Positions 29,601 to 36,607 of a stretch of DNA of 64,000 nt are shown piece by piece (within the stretch, counting starts at the first letter, position 1; each line of letters starts with the position of its first letter). The translations under genes and the position numbers were made by a program. The stretch comes from Antarcticibacterium arcticum (GTDB taxonomy: Bacteria; Bacteroidota; Bacteroidia; Flavobacteriales; Flavobacteriaceae), in assembly GCF_007993795.1 (NCBI RefSeq), contig NZ_CP042476.1, positions 3,286,001-3,350,000 on the forward strand. The letters run 5' to 3'. The notes under the pieces were generated by a model, which was not told the origin of the DNA, ran no database searches, and saw only the letters and a program-made list of their open reading frames with translations.

Positions 29601-29994
29601 TATATCATTGGAAAAATGGCAGGATATTTATCGAGATAAAAGTTGGCAGGAAATCGCAACGGAAGGAGGTTGGAAACAAGGTCAGCCCCTTGGGCCAACA
29701 CATAGATATGTAATAAACCCCATAGATGGAAACGTTATGGATATGAGACACGTTGTGATTGTGGGCTATGGATACGGAGAAAATGTAGGTAGTATAATAG
29801 AACATGTTCAAAATATTCATCCTTCAACCAGAGCAAGTGCCTATGATCCGCAGGATTATTACTCAAATAAAGTCGGAGCGAACTTTTTTCAACTGAGACA
29901 TACTGGAAATTGGTCTTCCAATAGTTGGGCATATGACTTTAAACGATTCATATATACCCATTATAAAACATTATTTAACAATTATAAATCATGA
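23668..29994 (+). CDS. SpvB/FG-GAP/YD-repeat RHS polymorphic toxin
   Basis: A secreted giant of 2108 residues. Order: signal peptide (IFFFNLLFVFGQ), SpvB-like domain (about 40-400), FG-GAP/VCBS calcium-type motifs (DFNGDGLSD, DVNGDGKTD, DYNGDGKTD, DINGDGRTD), and many YD repeats (about 1000-1750). Then the RHS-associated core ending NRYAYVLNNPFMYTDPSGE near 1860. The last 247 residues are the variable tip. The first 95 of these match the orphan tip at 30451; after SSLVPN (about 1954) the toxin proper begins, with DMRHVVIVGYG and a GxNFFQLRH segment. Toxin activity not identified. ATG at 23668 gives the signal peptide. Confidence 0.9.
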   Translation: MKIKILCSIFFFNLLFVFGQQGVNPLDEFTYRTIKVTNVTKDSIPLTGATGTFSTSQESGTMSISGGANPDIGETMGELSVSLTGGATYNIPIAVPPGINGIEPTISISYNSQGGNGLAGYGWNIAGVSVITRIPSTKFHDGNIDAVDFNNLDRFSFDGQRLVLKSGTYGASGAQYETENYSNVKIISYGTSPYGTAYGPSYFIVYYPDGSTARYGSTTDSRSRTDYAISYWENPQGVRISYQYVLQDNSLRINKILYGSRSTAAAINEIQFVYATRQRPEQAYVGSYTFMRKTILKEIRVLGNGVGFRNYFLNHTNATKLGYDRLTSIQEKSGDNSLAHSPVNFNYNTSSTSVNYTGITTDVGIGNIEQRNAEVVSLDLSGNGKMDFIVYPKSASQKNKFWILKDLQSGGFNYPVEVNSGAFEALVPISWLTHNNKILSGQGIGVIQNAPNNEVKFKVYSNGTTNPIYYQYEKVWNAPTYTDKSSCYDEDIQYRIPQTYISGDFNGDGLSDVLAIGKPYSYSSCYETLPNPGEPCGFLEPYSLNTANKPQKDKPVKDPPGQASKDTLTGPILESSQVESTNSSCCQCDFYSNNSSRVHLINLDRRLTTGFASSIGNLSLALQSSHKLLTADVNGDGKTDILQFTPGKVYAYTISNSGYLQLLWSTTDTRIKTEMHPMLGDYNGDGKTDFIVPTANDSYTFAVFLSTGTAFVKTEVTYPFQYKETLWNSTSATLYGYNLIAVDINGDGRTDILDYRTTTYNSSSNGSQNIKVYNNTSSSAVAVTPAFSYGGTVTKSGDLKHFPIPVFLTSDKPNLNLDFASISNNWISSFNFTMDHREDVLLRSISNNGVNHTIKYNNLNPEEYGLDYTSVYRAGYLETYPYVDISLAPGFKVVSSLQRSYSNTPTLKQTFSYYGAVSNIDGLGFLGFQGVARSNWHTGTGDRMYNVSKHDLKLRGAVTSDYLATYIDFNNIPSGWITKNTYTYDPPVLATNKTFTLNLNSKSSSSSLEGTTTTTNYLYDTYNNPKQVKTFYSGNGSETVDITYDDNPGANYYIGRPSKKIETMVVGSNTFSTEEQYTYTGSLITQKKFKGNGTQYDTENYVYDVFGNILKKTTSPYNTAAREANFEYDTSGRFLTKATDALGMATIYTYNSTSGMLATEKNPYNQTTSYFYDSWNRLVKATDYLGKNVLTTFSEASYFYTVTVYADDGTSKISVFDPLKRMTLIKEKDVLGQWVQKSYEYDKFDRPYKESEPYIGSAPSQWNLTEYDFYGRPSKHTSFTGKVTTFTYSNLSVTVNDGTKAVTTLKDAMGNVINVTDPGGTINYTYYGNGAMKTANYDGIVVSVDQDGWGRKTKLTDPSAGVYNYEYNGFGELIKETTPTGNTVYTYTSLGELQQKKVTGDNNTNMTFNYSYDATSKLLTSLKLINADGNNSDYIYSYDSHKRPLSILESNLYANFTKRYTYDDFGRISTEESQANAYGKSSIKKTKNTYQNGGLVSISDFGTNEVLWTLNEINARGQVTLSTVGNNLKKTNTYNTYGYLTEAKTEKASGTTLTQLMQLTFNFNAQRGTLTSRTNSLFSWSENFTYDGLDRLTNFDDNNSQRSHSYDSRGRITTNSAIGDYVYTSTSYRQTELNLNPAGETYFNNYQKQQISYNAFKSPVEITEEGKDKVSFEYNAFLGRANMFYGGLETDKTLRKSRKHYSHDGSMEVAYDKTTGKVTFVTYLMGDAYSSPVIWHSEHIGSTTANNFFYLHRDYLGSILGITDKEGVFKEKRHFDAWGNIVKLTDGNNVALTKFAILDMGYTGHEHLLGVGIIHMNGRLYDPVLHRFLSPDNFVTDPYNTQNYNRYAYVLNNPFMYTDPSGEEPFFIVLATILSVGIIIANAIWGDHDATPYQNTSNNYIPSPTSSGNSSNIASGSPRGTVIASEFDMPHFVKIPSWFPEVNLSRIASSLVPNERRLNTFGYNSNHQDPLKKYKDRAISLEKWQDIYRDKSWQEIATEGGWKQGQPLGPTHRYVINPIDGNVMDMRHVVIVGYGYGENVGSIIEHVQNIHPSTRASAYDPQDYYSNKVGANFFQLRHTGNWSSNSWAYDFKRFIYTHYKTLFNNYKS

Positions 29995-30275
29995 AAAAAA
30001 TATTTTATACTAATTTTTTTTTATTCATTTTGCTAATATCTTGTTCAAAAGCTAACCAGGAAAATTTTGAAGACTTAAAAAAAATAGAGACTGGTATGGA
30101 GGTAAAAAAAGTTTTATCTATAATGAGGAACGATCCAATTAATGTGAAAAGAGCACCGTGGAATGATAGTCTTTTTATTTACTATTTTTCTTCACCTGCA
30201 GCAGCTTCTGATCATTATAAAATAATATTTAAAGAAGAGGATAGTACCGTGATTGAAATAAATTTTGGAGATTAA
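29991..30275 (+). CDS. small lipoprotein, candidate immunity protein of the RHS toxin
   Basis: 94 residues, overlapping the RHS stop by 4 bp (ATGA). Lipobox LLISC, then a short domain with ENFEDLKKIETGMEVKKVLSIMRNDP and a beta-rich end (HYKIIFKEEDSTVIEIN). This looks like the small SmpA/OmlA-type fold. Immediate overlap with a polymorphic toxin gene and the small size make it the likely immunity partner, acting in the periplasm or at the outer membrane. Function is inferred from position. Confidence 0.72.
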   Translation: MKKIFYTNFFLFILLISCSKANQENFEDLKKIETGMEVKKVLSIMRNDPINVKRAPWNDSLFIYYFSSPAAASDHYKIIFKEEDSTVIEINFGD

Positions 30276-30353
30276 TTTTTTTTCCGAATATAATAGTGGG
30301 TTGGGGATAGAGAGGTCACGAGTATTAATTAGGAGTTAGAATTTTCATATAAT

Positions 30354-30450
30354 CTAGGGTTATACCACCCGGTGCTCCCACCATTTTTCTATCCTCAAAT
30401 AATTTTTTCAGAATTCCTTTGACACTCAAAAATAAAACCGGTATGGGTAT
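30354..30450 (+). pseudogene. decayed RHS core fragment upstream of orphan toxin tip
   Basis: Bases resemble the core at 29125-29225 (arginine-leucine-tyr-asp-pro-val-leu-his through NRYAYV) with frameshifts and substitutions, and run straight into the open frame at 30451. Confidence 0.65.
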
Positions 30451-31278
30451 GTGTTGAATAACCCATTAATGTATACTGATCCTAGTGGTGAAGAATTTTT
30501 CACCGCGCTTGCTTATATTATTGTAGGGGCAATAATTTTAGCTGCAGCTATATGGGGTGATTATGACGCAACTCCATATCAGAATACCGGCAATTATAAT
30601 GCACCCTCGCCATCAAATAGTGGGGATTCATCTAGTATTGCATCGAGTAGTTCCGGTGGAACTGTTATAGCCTCAGAGTTTAATATGCCACACTTTATTA
30701 ATGTCCCCTCCTGGCTACCGGAAATTAATTTATCTAGAATAGCATCTTCTTTAATACCAAATAAAAATTGGTTAAGTCCTTTGCAAACAGGGTTAGATGT
30801 TGTAGGTTTAGTACCTGTAGTAGGGGAAGTGGCAGATGGTGCCAATGCTCTAATTTATCTTGCTCAGGGAGATTATGTAAATGCAGGATTGAGGGGTGCT
30901 GCTATGGTTCCGTTTCTTGGTTGGGGAGCTACAGGGGCAAAGTTGGGAATGAAAGCGAAAAATGCTTTTGATTTGACAGTTGCCGCTAAGGGGGGAACTA
31001 CTGTTTTAGGGCATTATCCTGCATACACGAAACTTGCAGGAGAGTTAGGAGCTAAGAGATTTAATATCCCTACTAATGTGTGGAATAAAATGACCCCTGC
31101 CCAACAATGGGGAGCAAATCAAAAGTTTCTTGATAGAATGATTTTGCGTGGGGACAATATCAGACTTGCAACACCTCTTAATCAAGTTAAGCCAGGCAGC
31201 TTTTATCAAAGAGAATTGAATTATTTATTTGACAAAGGGTACAAAGTAAGTTCTGACGGACTTTGGTTAGTAAAATAG
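30451..31278 (+). CDS. orphan RHS C-terminal toxin module
   Basis: 275 residues starting inside RHS core sequence (VLNNPLMYTDPSGEE) with a GTG. Residues 15-104 parallel the tip linker of the full-length RHS protein (IWGDYDATPYQNT, GTVIASEFNMPHF, SRIASSLIPN). Then a pretoxin-type helical segment (LDVVGLVPVVGEVADGANAL, AAMVPFLGWGATGAK) and a 90-residue toxin domain beginning GGTTVLGHYPAYTKL. That domain is recurrent at the end of RHS proteins, but I cannot assign its activity. It is a silent cassette: expression needs recombination onto an intact core or a cryptic start. Confidence 0.75.
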   Translation: MLNNPLMYTDPSGEEFFTALAYIIVGAIILAAAIWGDYDATPYQNTGNYNAPSPSNSGDSSSIASSSSGGTVIASEFNMPHFINVPSWLPEINLSRIASSLIPNKNWLSPLQTGLDVVGLVPVVGEVADGANALIYLAQGDYVNAGLRGAAMVPFLGWGATGAKLGMKAKNAFDLTVAAKGGTTVLGHYPAYTKLAGELGAKRFNIPTNVWNKMTPAQQWGANQKFLDRMILRGDNIRLATPLNQVKPGSFYQRELNYLFDKGYKVSSDGLWLVK

Positions 31279-31284
31279 GAAGCT

Positions 31285-31683
31285 ATGAAGAATAACGAAA
31301 AAACATATAGTTTTCTAAAGTCAAATGGATTTGAACTAATTCAAAAAGATACTTCGGATTTTTTTGGTGACTACTACGATATATTTTCCAATGGTTTTTT
31401 TCAAATAAGGTTTAGCAGTTCTAAATCTTTTGAAACAGTTGACATACGGAGTAATTTACCAAATGAAAATTGGTATGATTTAGCGTTGGTAAAAGCCCTA
31501 TTGTATGATGAAAAAAAACTTAATAGTACAACCACTATTGAAGAGCACAGGGATTTTTTACAGAAGGAATTTACTAATATTGCTGAACTCTTTAATGACA
31601 GGAATTATCTAGTCGCTAAAAAGAGTTTAGAAGAAGTAGGGAATGAACGAGCAAAACAAATGTTTCCTGGAATAAGAAAATAA
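31285..31683 (+). CDS. candidate immunity protein of orphan RHS toxin
   Basis: 132-residue acidic cytoplasmic protein with no signal, 6 bp after the orphan toxin. It contains FFGDYYDIFSNGFFQIRFSSSKSFETVDIRS, a pattern common in small immunity proteins, and ends FPGIRK. A hairpin follows at 31688. Role is inferred from toxin-immunity gene order. Being intact, it may protect against sibling toxins even if the toxin is silent. Confidence 0.7.
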   Translation: MKNNEKTYSFLKSNGFELIQKDTSDFFGDYYDIFSNGFFQIRFSSSKSFETVDIRSNLPNENWYDLALVKALLYDEKKLNSTTTIEEHRDFLQKEFTNIAELFNDRNYLVAKKSLEEVGNERAKQMFPGIRK

Positions 31684-31687
31684 GCAG

Positions 31688-31711
31688 AAGCCTCGGGAGA
31701 CCGGGGCTTTG
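31688..31711 (+). terminator. hairpin terminator after immunity gene
   Basis: AAGCCTCGG pairs with CCGGGGCTT around GAGA, followed by TTGTTCATTTT. Confidence 0.6.
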
Positions 31712-31749
31712 TTCATTTTAGAAATTGGCTTTACCGTCCAACAGATCCT

Positions 31750-32010
31750 TCATTCTTTTTTGGTGAGCATTGAATTAATGATTTTAACCAGTGCATTTTT
31801 TTCATCTTCATCAAGCTGGTTAATCAGCATCAATTGCTCGTTCAGTTCGTGATTCTGAAGCTCTACCCCGGAGTTTTCACTATCGTTCCAAAGGTTATCG
31901 GCACTTACGGCAAAAACCTTCCTCAATCGTTGCACAATATCATAGAGGGCTGCAATTGCCCGCGTGAAGGTTAGCTGATCTTTTATGGGTAACCTGAAAA
32001 AGACCAACAC
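31750..32010 (-). pseudogene. truncated XRE-type regulator remnant
   Basis: The minus strand encodes ADNLWNDSENSGVELQNHEL and DEDEKNALVKIINSMLTKKE. This is the kind of C-terminal tail found on Bacteroidota XRE-family HTH regulators. The HTH core is missing: the N-terminal part of the frame runs into decayed rhs sequence read backwards. Likely a broken gene left by the insertion or deletion that brought in the rhs debris. Confidence 0.5.
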
Positions 32011-32996
32011 CTATAATTCCTATAGATATCTAACTGAAGCAAAAACAGATAAAGCATCTGGCACAACTGTTTCCCAGCTTATGAAGCTACTTTTACTTTT
32101 AGTATTCTACGGGGAATTTTGAAGGCAGCACAAAATCGCCTGTTTAACTGGATGAAAGTTTTATATATGATGCTAAGGACAGGCTCACCTCCTTTACAAA
32201 TAATAACAGTGCCAAAACCCAGACCTATGATAACCGTGGGATGTTGCCTAATAAAAGCGCAAAAGTGGATTATTTATATAGCTCCACCAATTACCAGCAA
32301 AACGAGCTCAATTTAAATACCCGGTGAGAGGGTTATTTCAATAATTATAAAAAAAAATCATTTCCTACAATGCTTTTAAGAGTCAGGTAGAGAAAACTTA
32401 AGAAGGCAAAGACAAAGTAAGTTTTGAGTTCAATCCCTTTTTAGGCAGGACCAATATGTTTTTTGGATGGCTTGAAACAGTTAAAACTTTGCGATAATTT
32501 TAAGCACTACTCCCTTGAGGTGAGGAAGGAAATTGCCTATGACAAAACAACTGGCTAAGTTGCTTTTGTAACGTACTTAATGGGTGGCGCCTAATCCTCC
32601 CCGGTAATTTGGAATACCTAACATTGCGGTTCAACAACCGCAAATAATATTCACTACCTACACCGGGATTATGTGGGGAGTATTCTTAGCATTACCGAAA
32701 GGAATGGGGATTTAAGGAAAAACGCCATTTTGATGCCTGGGGGGATATCGTTAAACTCAGCGATGGCAATAATGATGCACTTAGAAAATTTGCTATATTG
32801 GATAGACGGTAAACCTGGCACTAATATTTATTAGGAGTGCGGATTATCCCTCTGAACGGCAGGTTGAATGATCTGGTGATTCACCTTTTACTATCCTCGG
32901 ACAATTTACGCAAGATCCCTTTAATACTCAGAATTATAATTAGTATGCATATGTATTGAACAATCTTTTATTGAATACAGAATCCTAGTGGGAAAA
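31984..32996 (+). pseudogene. decayed RHS core (about 1 kb)
   Basis: Plus-strand translation in shifting frames matches the 3' part of the intact rhs gene. Recognisable pieces are GNLKKTNTYNSY, YDAKDRLTSF, EEGKDKVSFEFNPFLGRTNMFFG, VTYLMGG, HRDYVGSIL and a YAYVLNN-like end. Multiple stops and frameshifts show an old inactive copy. It lies in the order expected for a displaced core with its tip lost or moved. Confidence 0.85.
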
Positions 32997-33392
32997 ACAC
33001 TTTTCCTTGTAATAGGAGCCACTATAGAAGCCATAGAGGTGGTTTAGAAAAATCACCTGATTAATGGAATTAACAATAGTCAAACTTAAAACAATTCAAA
33101 AAGTCAAAATAATTCCCTTACAATTTATACGGAAATTTTTATTATATCCAATTTAAAAGAACTTAAGTTTGGAAAATTGAAATTATAATAAAACAGATTT
33201 TTAATCTCTATCCTCATTATTTCTTTAGCCCCCCAATTGGCAGTCGGACTGTTAATGCCTTTGGGAGATGGATCAAAACAAATAAGTCCAAACTTCTCTT
33301 AGATGTCAACATAAAAGAATTTTAGGCCTTATAGTCCTAAATTTTTTAATCATTGTCAGTTAGAAAAATCTTAGTAGTTACATGAAAATAGG
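32997..33392. other. 396-bp gene-free stretch
   Basis: AT-rich sequence between the rhs remnant and the LytTR gene. No open frame with coding character and no strong hairpin seen. The LytTR promoter should be here. Confidence 0.4.
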
Positions 33393-34118
33393 ATGAACAC
33401 TATAGTGTGTATTATAAATTGTGAGAAACACACAAGACTCAGAATTGGAAAGATTCTCGATGATTATTCTGAATTTTCCTGTTTAGGTAATTCCGAAAAA
33501 TATGAGGAGTCTTTCGCGTTAATTCTCAAAATTAATCCAGATTTAATTTTCATAGATTTAAGGCCAAGAGAAAAATTTTCTTTAGACCCAACGCAATTTA
33601 TCCGGGAATTATACCAATATCTTGATTATTTACCCATTATTATAGCAATTTTCCGAACCAGAGATCGTGCTTATGAAGCAATAAAACTTGGGTGTACAGA
33701 TTATCTTATTAACCCTTTGACAGAATTAGAGCTTCGGAAGTGTTTATTAATGGTAAAAAGAAAATTCTTAAAGGTTTATCCTGAGAAAATTTGTTTAAGA
33801 TCATATTCTGATTATCAATTTCTGCATTTAAACCAAATTTTATTACTTAAAGCGGACGGTAATACCACGGATTTTCATCTTACTGGGAAAAAGAAAGTCC
33901 CTGCCTTTAAACCTCTCAAAAATTTTGAATCCATATTGCCTAAAAACTTTATAAGGGTACATAAAAGTTACATAATTAATACTGATTATCTTCTGCGCGT
34001 TAATTTCGCCAAATCTCGTCTCACATTATTTGAAAATAATGTGGTTCCTTTTTCTAGAGCCCATCGGACCCAATTAGACCTATTGAAGGATACCCTTTTT
34101 AATCTTGAGTCCGTCTAA
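33393..34118 (+). CDS. LytTR-family response regulator with degenerate receiver
   Basis: 241 residues. N-terminal receiver-like domain (1-125) and C-terminal LytTR DNA-binding domain (about 140-238, with NFIRVHKSYIINTDYL). The receiver keeps a central Asp55 in LIFIDLRP. The acidic pair after strand 1 is replaced (CIINCEKHTR) and the strand-5 Lys is Asn (LINPLT), so normal phosphoryl switching is doubtful. No kinase is adjacent. It stands alone between rhs debris and the lipoprotein/kinase cassette and may regulate one of these. Confidence 0.85.
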   Translation: MNTIVCIINCEKHTRLRIGKILDDYSEFSCLGNSEKYEESFALILKINPDLIFIDLRPREKFSLDPTQFIRELYQYLDYLPIIIAIFRTRDRAYEAIKLGCTDYLINPLTELELRKCLLMVKRKFLKVYPEKICLRSYSDYQFLHLNQILLLKADGNTTDFHLTGKKKVPAFKPLKNFESILPKNFIRVHKSYIINTDYLLRVNFAKSRLTLFENNVVPFSRAHRTQLDLLKDTLFNLESV

Positions 34119-34364
34119 GTAAATTCTACCATTCATCATCCAGATTCCGCTATTCATACTTCTAATGGATCCATACAGAACTATGTCCAGTTGAATTCTG
34201 AATAAAATCATTTAACTCAATAAATTTATCCTGTTAACAAAGTTTTAAGAACTGTAAAAAATCTTTCTTAAAAGCATCGAATTCGAATTTTTTTCATTGT
34301 GCACAATGAGGCCCGGCTAGCCGGGCGAATTGAATCTTATAATTAATCGAAATCAAAAGTAAAA
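34119..34364. promoter_or_regulatory. leader with three consecutive palindromes (34277-34326)
   Basis: Perfect palindromes TCGAATTCGA (34277-34286), CATTGTGCACAATG (34295-34308) and GCCCGGCTAGCCGGGC (34311-34326) lie within 50 bp, ending 38 bp before the small lipoprotein ATG. They could be operators or a terminator/attenuator. A GC-rich inverted repeat also precedes the paralogous cassette, at 53234-53254. Confidence 0.55.
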
Positions 34365-34538
34365 ATGAAAAAAATTAAGTTCCTGTTATTGTGTGTGCTC
34401 TTATTTAACTTTCTAGCGGCTTGTGAACCGGAAGTTATACCGACAGAGAGTTTCCAAAATGAAAAAAATTTGATTGAAATTTATTCAGATACTGGTGAAG
34501 ATGGAGGGCCCATTGATGACAAAAAAGATAAAGGATAG
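34365..34538 (+). CDS. small acidic lipoprotein (57 aa), first gene of kinase cassette
   Basis: Too short for routine gene calling. MKKIKFLLLCVLLFNFLAA then Cys: a lipoprotein signal with mature start CEPEVIPTESF. The tail contains SDTGEDGGPIDDKKDKG. A paralog at 53287 has CEPEEL and SDTGDSKD and also precedes a TPR kinase and regulator. A terminator separates it from the kinase. It could be a ligand, partner or regulated output of that kinase; no known family is recognised. Confidence 0.75.
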   Translation: MKKIKFLLLCVLLFNFLAACEPEVIPTESFQNEKNLIEIYSDTGEDGGPIDDKKDKG

Positions 34539-34545
34539 TAATTAT

Positions 34546-34569
34546 AAAAGGCCCTATAGGGGCCTTTTT
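34546..34569 (+). terminator. terminator after small lipoprotein
   Basis: AAAAGGCCC pairs with GGGCCTTTT around TATAG, then TC-rich sequence. TATATTTG (a -7-type element) follows at once, giving the kinase its own promoter. Confidence 0.7.
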
Positions 34570-34591
34570 CTATTATATTTGTTTTAAAATA

Positions 34592-36604
34592 TTGAAAATT
34601 AAAGCTAATATATTTTTCATCTCTATTTTTCTTCTGCTCGTATTCAGTTGTAATGAGAGAAAAACGCCGTCTTTTACCCTAATAAACCAGGAATTGGCAT
34701 TATTTGATAGTTTGAAATTCCAAATCCTCGAAAATCCTACAAAAAGGGATTCAGTGTTGAATACAATCTTTACTTTTCGTCAGGATTCTATTAAAACAAG
34801 AATGTTGCTAGATATTTCCTATAAATTTTATTCTAAAAATGATTCTTTGAATTTCCGATATTGGAATAAAGTTGCACATAATCATTCCCATAATATAAAG
34901 GATACATCTGCAGTTGCGGAAACTTATTGGGATTTAGCAAATTTTTATTACAAGGAAAAATTTTTAGATAGCTCTTACTATTACTATAATAAAGCTCTTG
35001 AATTATATGATTATATAAATGATGATTATCAAGCCGCGAGGATGTTAATCAACTTGGCTACTATTCAAAGGGATATAAAAGATTTTAAAAATAGCGAAAT
35101 CACAACTATTGAAGCCTTAAAAAAATTGCAACCATTGGACAAGCAATACCAGAAGTACTTGGCATATAATAATTTGGGGGTTACAAACAATCATCTTGAA
35201 GAATATAGTGAAGCAATAAATTTTCATAGTAGAGCCTTGGTGATAGCTGAAAATCTTGAAGATGAAATTCTTATAGCCTTAACTTTAAATAATATTGGTG
35301 TTGTTTATAAGAACCTTGGGGAATATATTAAAGCAATTGAAAATTACAGGAAAGCCAAAGCTGTTGACAGCTTAGGAATTAAATATCCGGAACTCGAGGC
35401 AATGGTTATGGATAACCTGGCATATTCACGATTTATGTTAAACGACACACTCGGTATTGAAGAGGATTTTCTATCTGCCCTGGCTATTAGGGAAGGAATT
35501 AGTCATTTTTCTGGTATTGCTACAAGCCACCTACATTTGGGGGATTACTACTTGAGCACCTCAGATACCTTAAGGGCTATTAATCACTACTTAGATAGTA
35601 GAAAAGTTTCAACAAGTAAGGGTTTGAATCAAGAATTTCTACAATCTACTTTGGCTTTGGCAAAACTGGGTGGGAATGGATCCAATATTTTTTATAACGA
35701 TTATATTGAAAAAGCTAAAGAATTTCAGAGAGAAGAAAGAGCTATAAAAAATCGTTTTGCCAAAATAAGATTTCAAACAGATGAATATATTGCAGAGACC
35801 AAACGGCTCACAGAACAAAAAATCTGGATATCTTTAGTTTCCTTTTTAACAATTATGTCCCTAATGCTCCTTTATTATGTAATATTACAAAGAACCAAAA
35901 ACAAAGATTTGGCTCATGAGCAAGAACAAAGAATTGCCAATGAAGAAATTTATAAACTTATGCTGAAGCAACAGTCAAACCTTGAAGAAGGAAGGCAGCA
36001 GGAAAGGAAGCGTATTTCTTCAGATCTACACGATGGGATTCTGGGTAGGCTGTTTGGTGCACGCCTCAGTTTTGAATTCCTCAATCTAGAAATGTCCCCC
36101 AAAGAACTTAAGAAATTTCACGTTCTTACAACTGAGCTTCATGAAATTGAAAAGGAGGTGCGGGAAATATCACATGATTTAGTTTCATCAGATTTCTTCT
36201 ACAATTCAAGCTTTATTAATTTGATAAATGATATTATTCATAACAAAAATGACGTAGGTAATACCCATTTTCATTTGGATCATGACAAGAGTATTAACTG
36301 GGAAAATGTGAATCCAGAAATTCAGTTAGATCTTTACCGAATTATACAGGAGGCGATACAGAATATTATAAAACACGCCGACGCAAAAAAGGTAAGTATT
36401 ACAATTCATGGGGAGAATTCAAAACTTCTTCTGACAGTTAGCGATAATGGGCGTGGATTTCAATTAGATAAAATCAGGAATGGGATAGGTTTAATGAGTG
36501 CTGAATCCCGGGTTAAAAAGTGGAATGGTTATTTTTCAATTAATTCATCACTAGGTCATGGAACGGAAATAACAGTTGAGGTTCCGCTCTTAAATATTTT
36601 GTAA
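34592..36604 (+). CDS. TPR-containing sensor histidine kinase (HisKA_3 type), lipoprotein-type N-terminus
   Basis: 670 residues. N-terminal lipoprotein-like signal (FLLLVFSCNE), TPR repeats (about 90-380; for example AIENYRKAKAVDSL), and a coiled linker ERAIKNRFAKIRFQTDEYIA. One membrane segment (about 408-427), then a HisKA_3 dimerization helix with phospho-acceptor His480 in RKRISSDLHDGILG. The HATPase has N box IQEAIQNIIKHA, DNGRGF and GIGLMSAESR. The start is TTG at 34592, as in the paralog at 53581. The regulator follows after 3 bp. Periplasmic TPRs likely sense a protein or peptide. Confidence 0.9.
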   Translation: MKIKANIFFISIFLLLVFSCNERKTPSFTLINQELALFDSLKFQILENPTKRDSVLNTIFTFRQDSIKTRMLLDISYKFYSKNDSLNFRYWNKVAHNHSHNIKDTSAVAETYWDLANFYYKEKFLDSSYYYYNKALELYDYINDDYQAARMLINLATIQRDIKDFKNSEITTIEALKKLQPLDKQYQKYLAYNNLGVTNNHLEEYSEAINFHSRALVIAENLEDEILIALTLNNIGVVYKNLGEYIKAIENYRKAKAVDSLGIKYPELEAMVMDNLAYSRFMLNDTLGIEEDFLSALAIREGISHFSGIATSHLHLGDYYLSTSDTLRAINHYLDSRKVSTSKGLNQEFLQSTLALAKLGGNGSNIFYNDYIEKAKEFQREERAIKNRFAKIRFQTDEYIAETKRLTEQKIWISLVSFLTIMSLMLLYYVILQRTKNKDLAHEQEQRIANEEIYKLMLKQQSNLEEGRQQERKRISSDLHDGILGRLFGARLSFEFLNLEMSPKELKKFHVLTTELHEIEKEVREISHDLVSSDFFYNSSFINLINDIIHNKNDVGNTHFHLDHDKSINWENVNPEIQLDLYRIIQEAIQNIIKHADAKKVSITIHGENSKLLLTVSDNGRGFQLDKIRNGIGLMSAESRVKKWNGYFSINSSLGHGTEITVEVPLLNIL

Positions 36605-36607
36605 AAA

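Noticed and set aside
32119..32316. Plus-strand frame in the rhs debris
   Set aside because: It is out of frame with the rhs similarity, which accounts for the DNA as a decayed rhs core.
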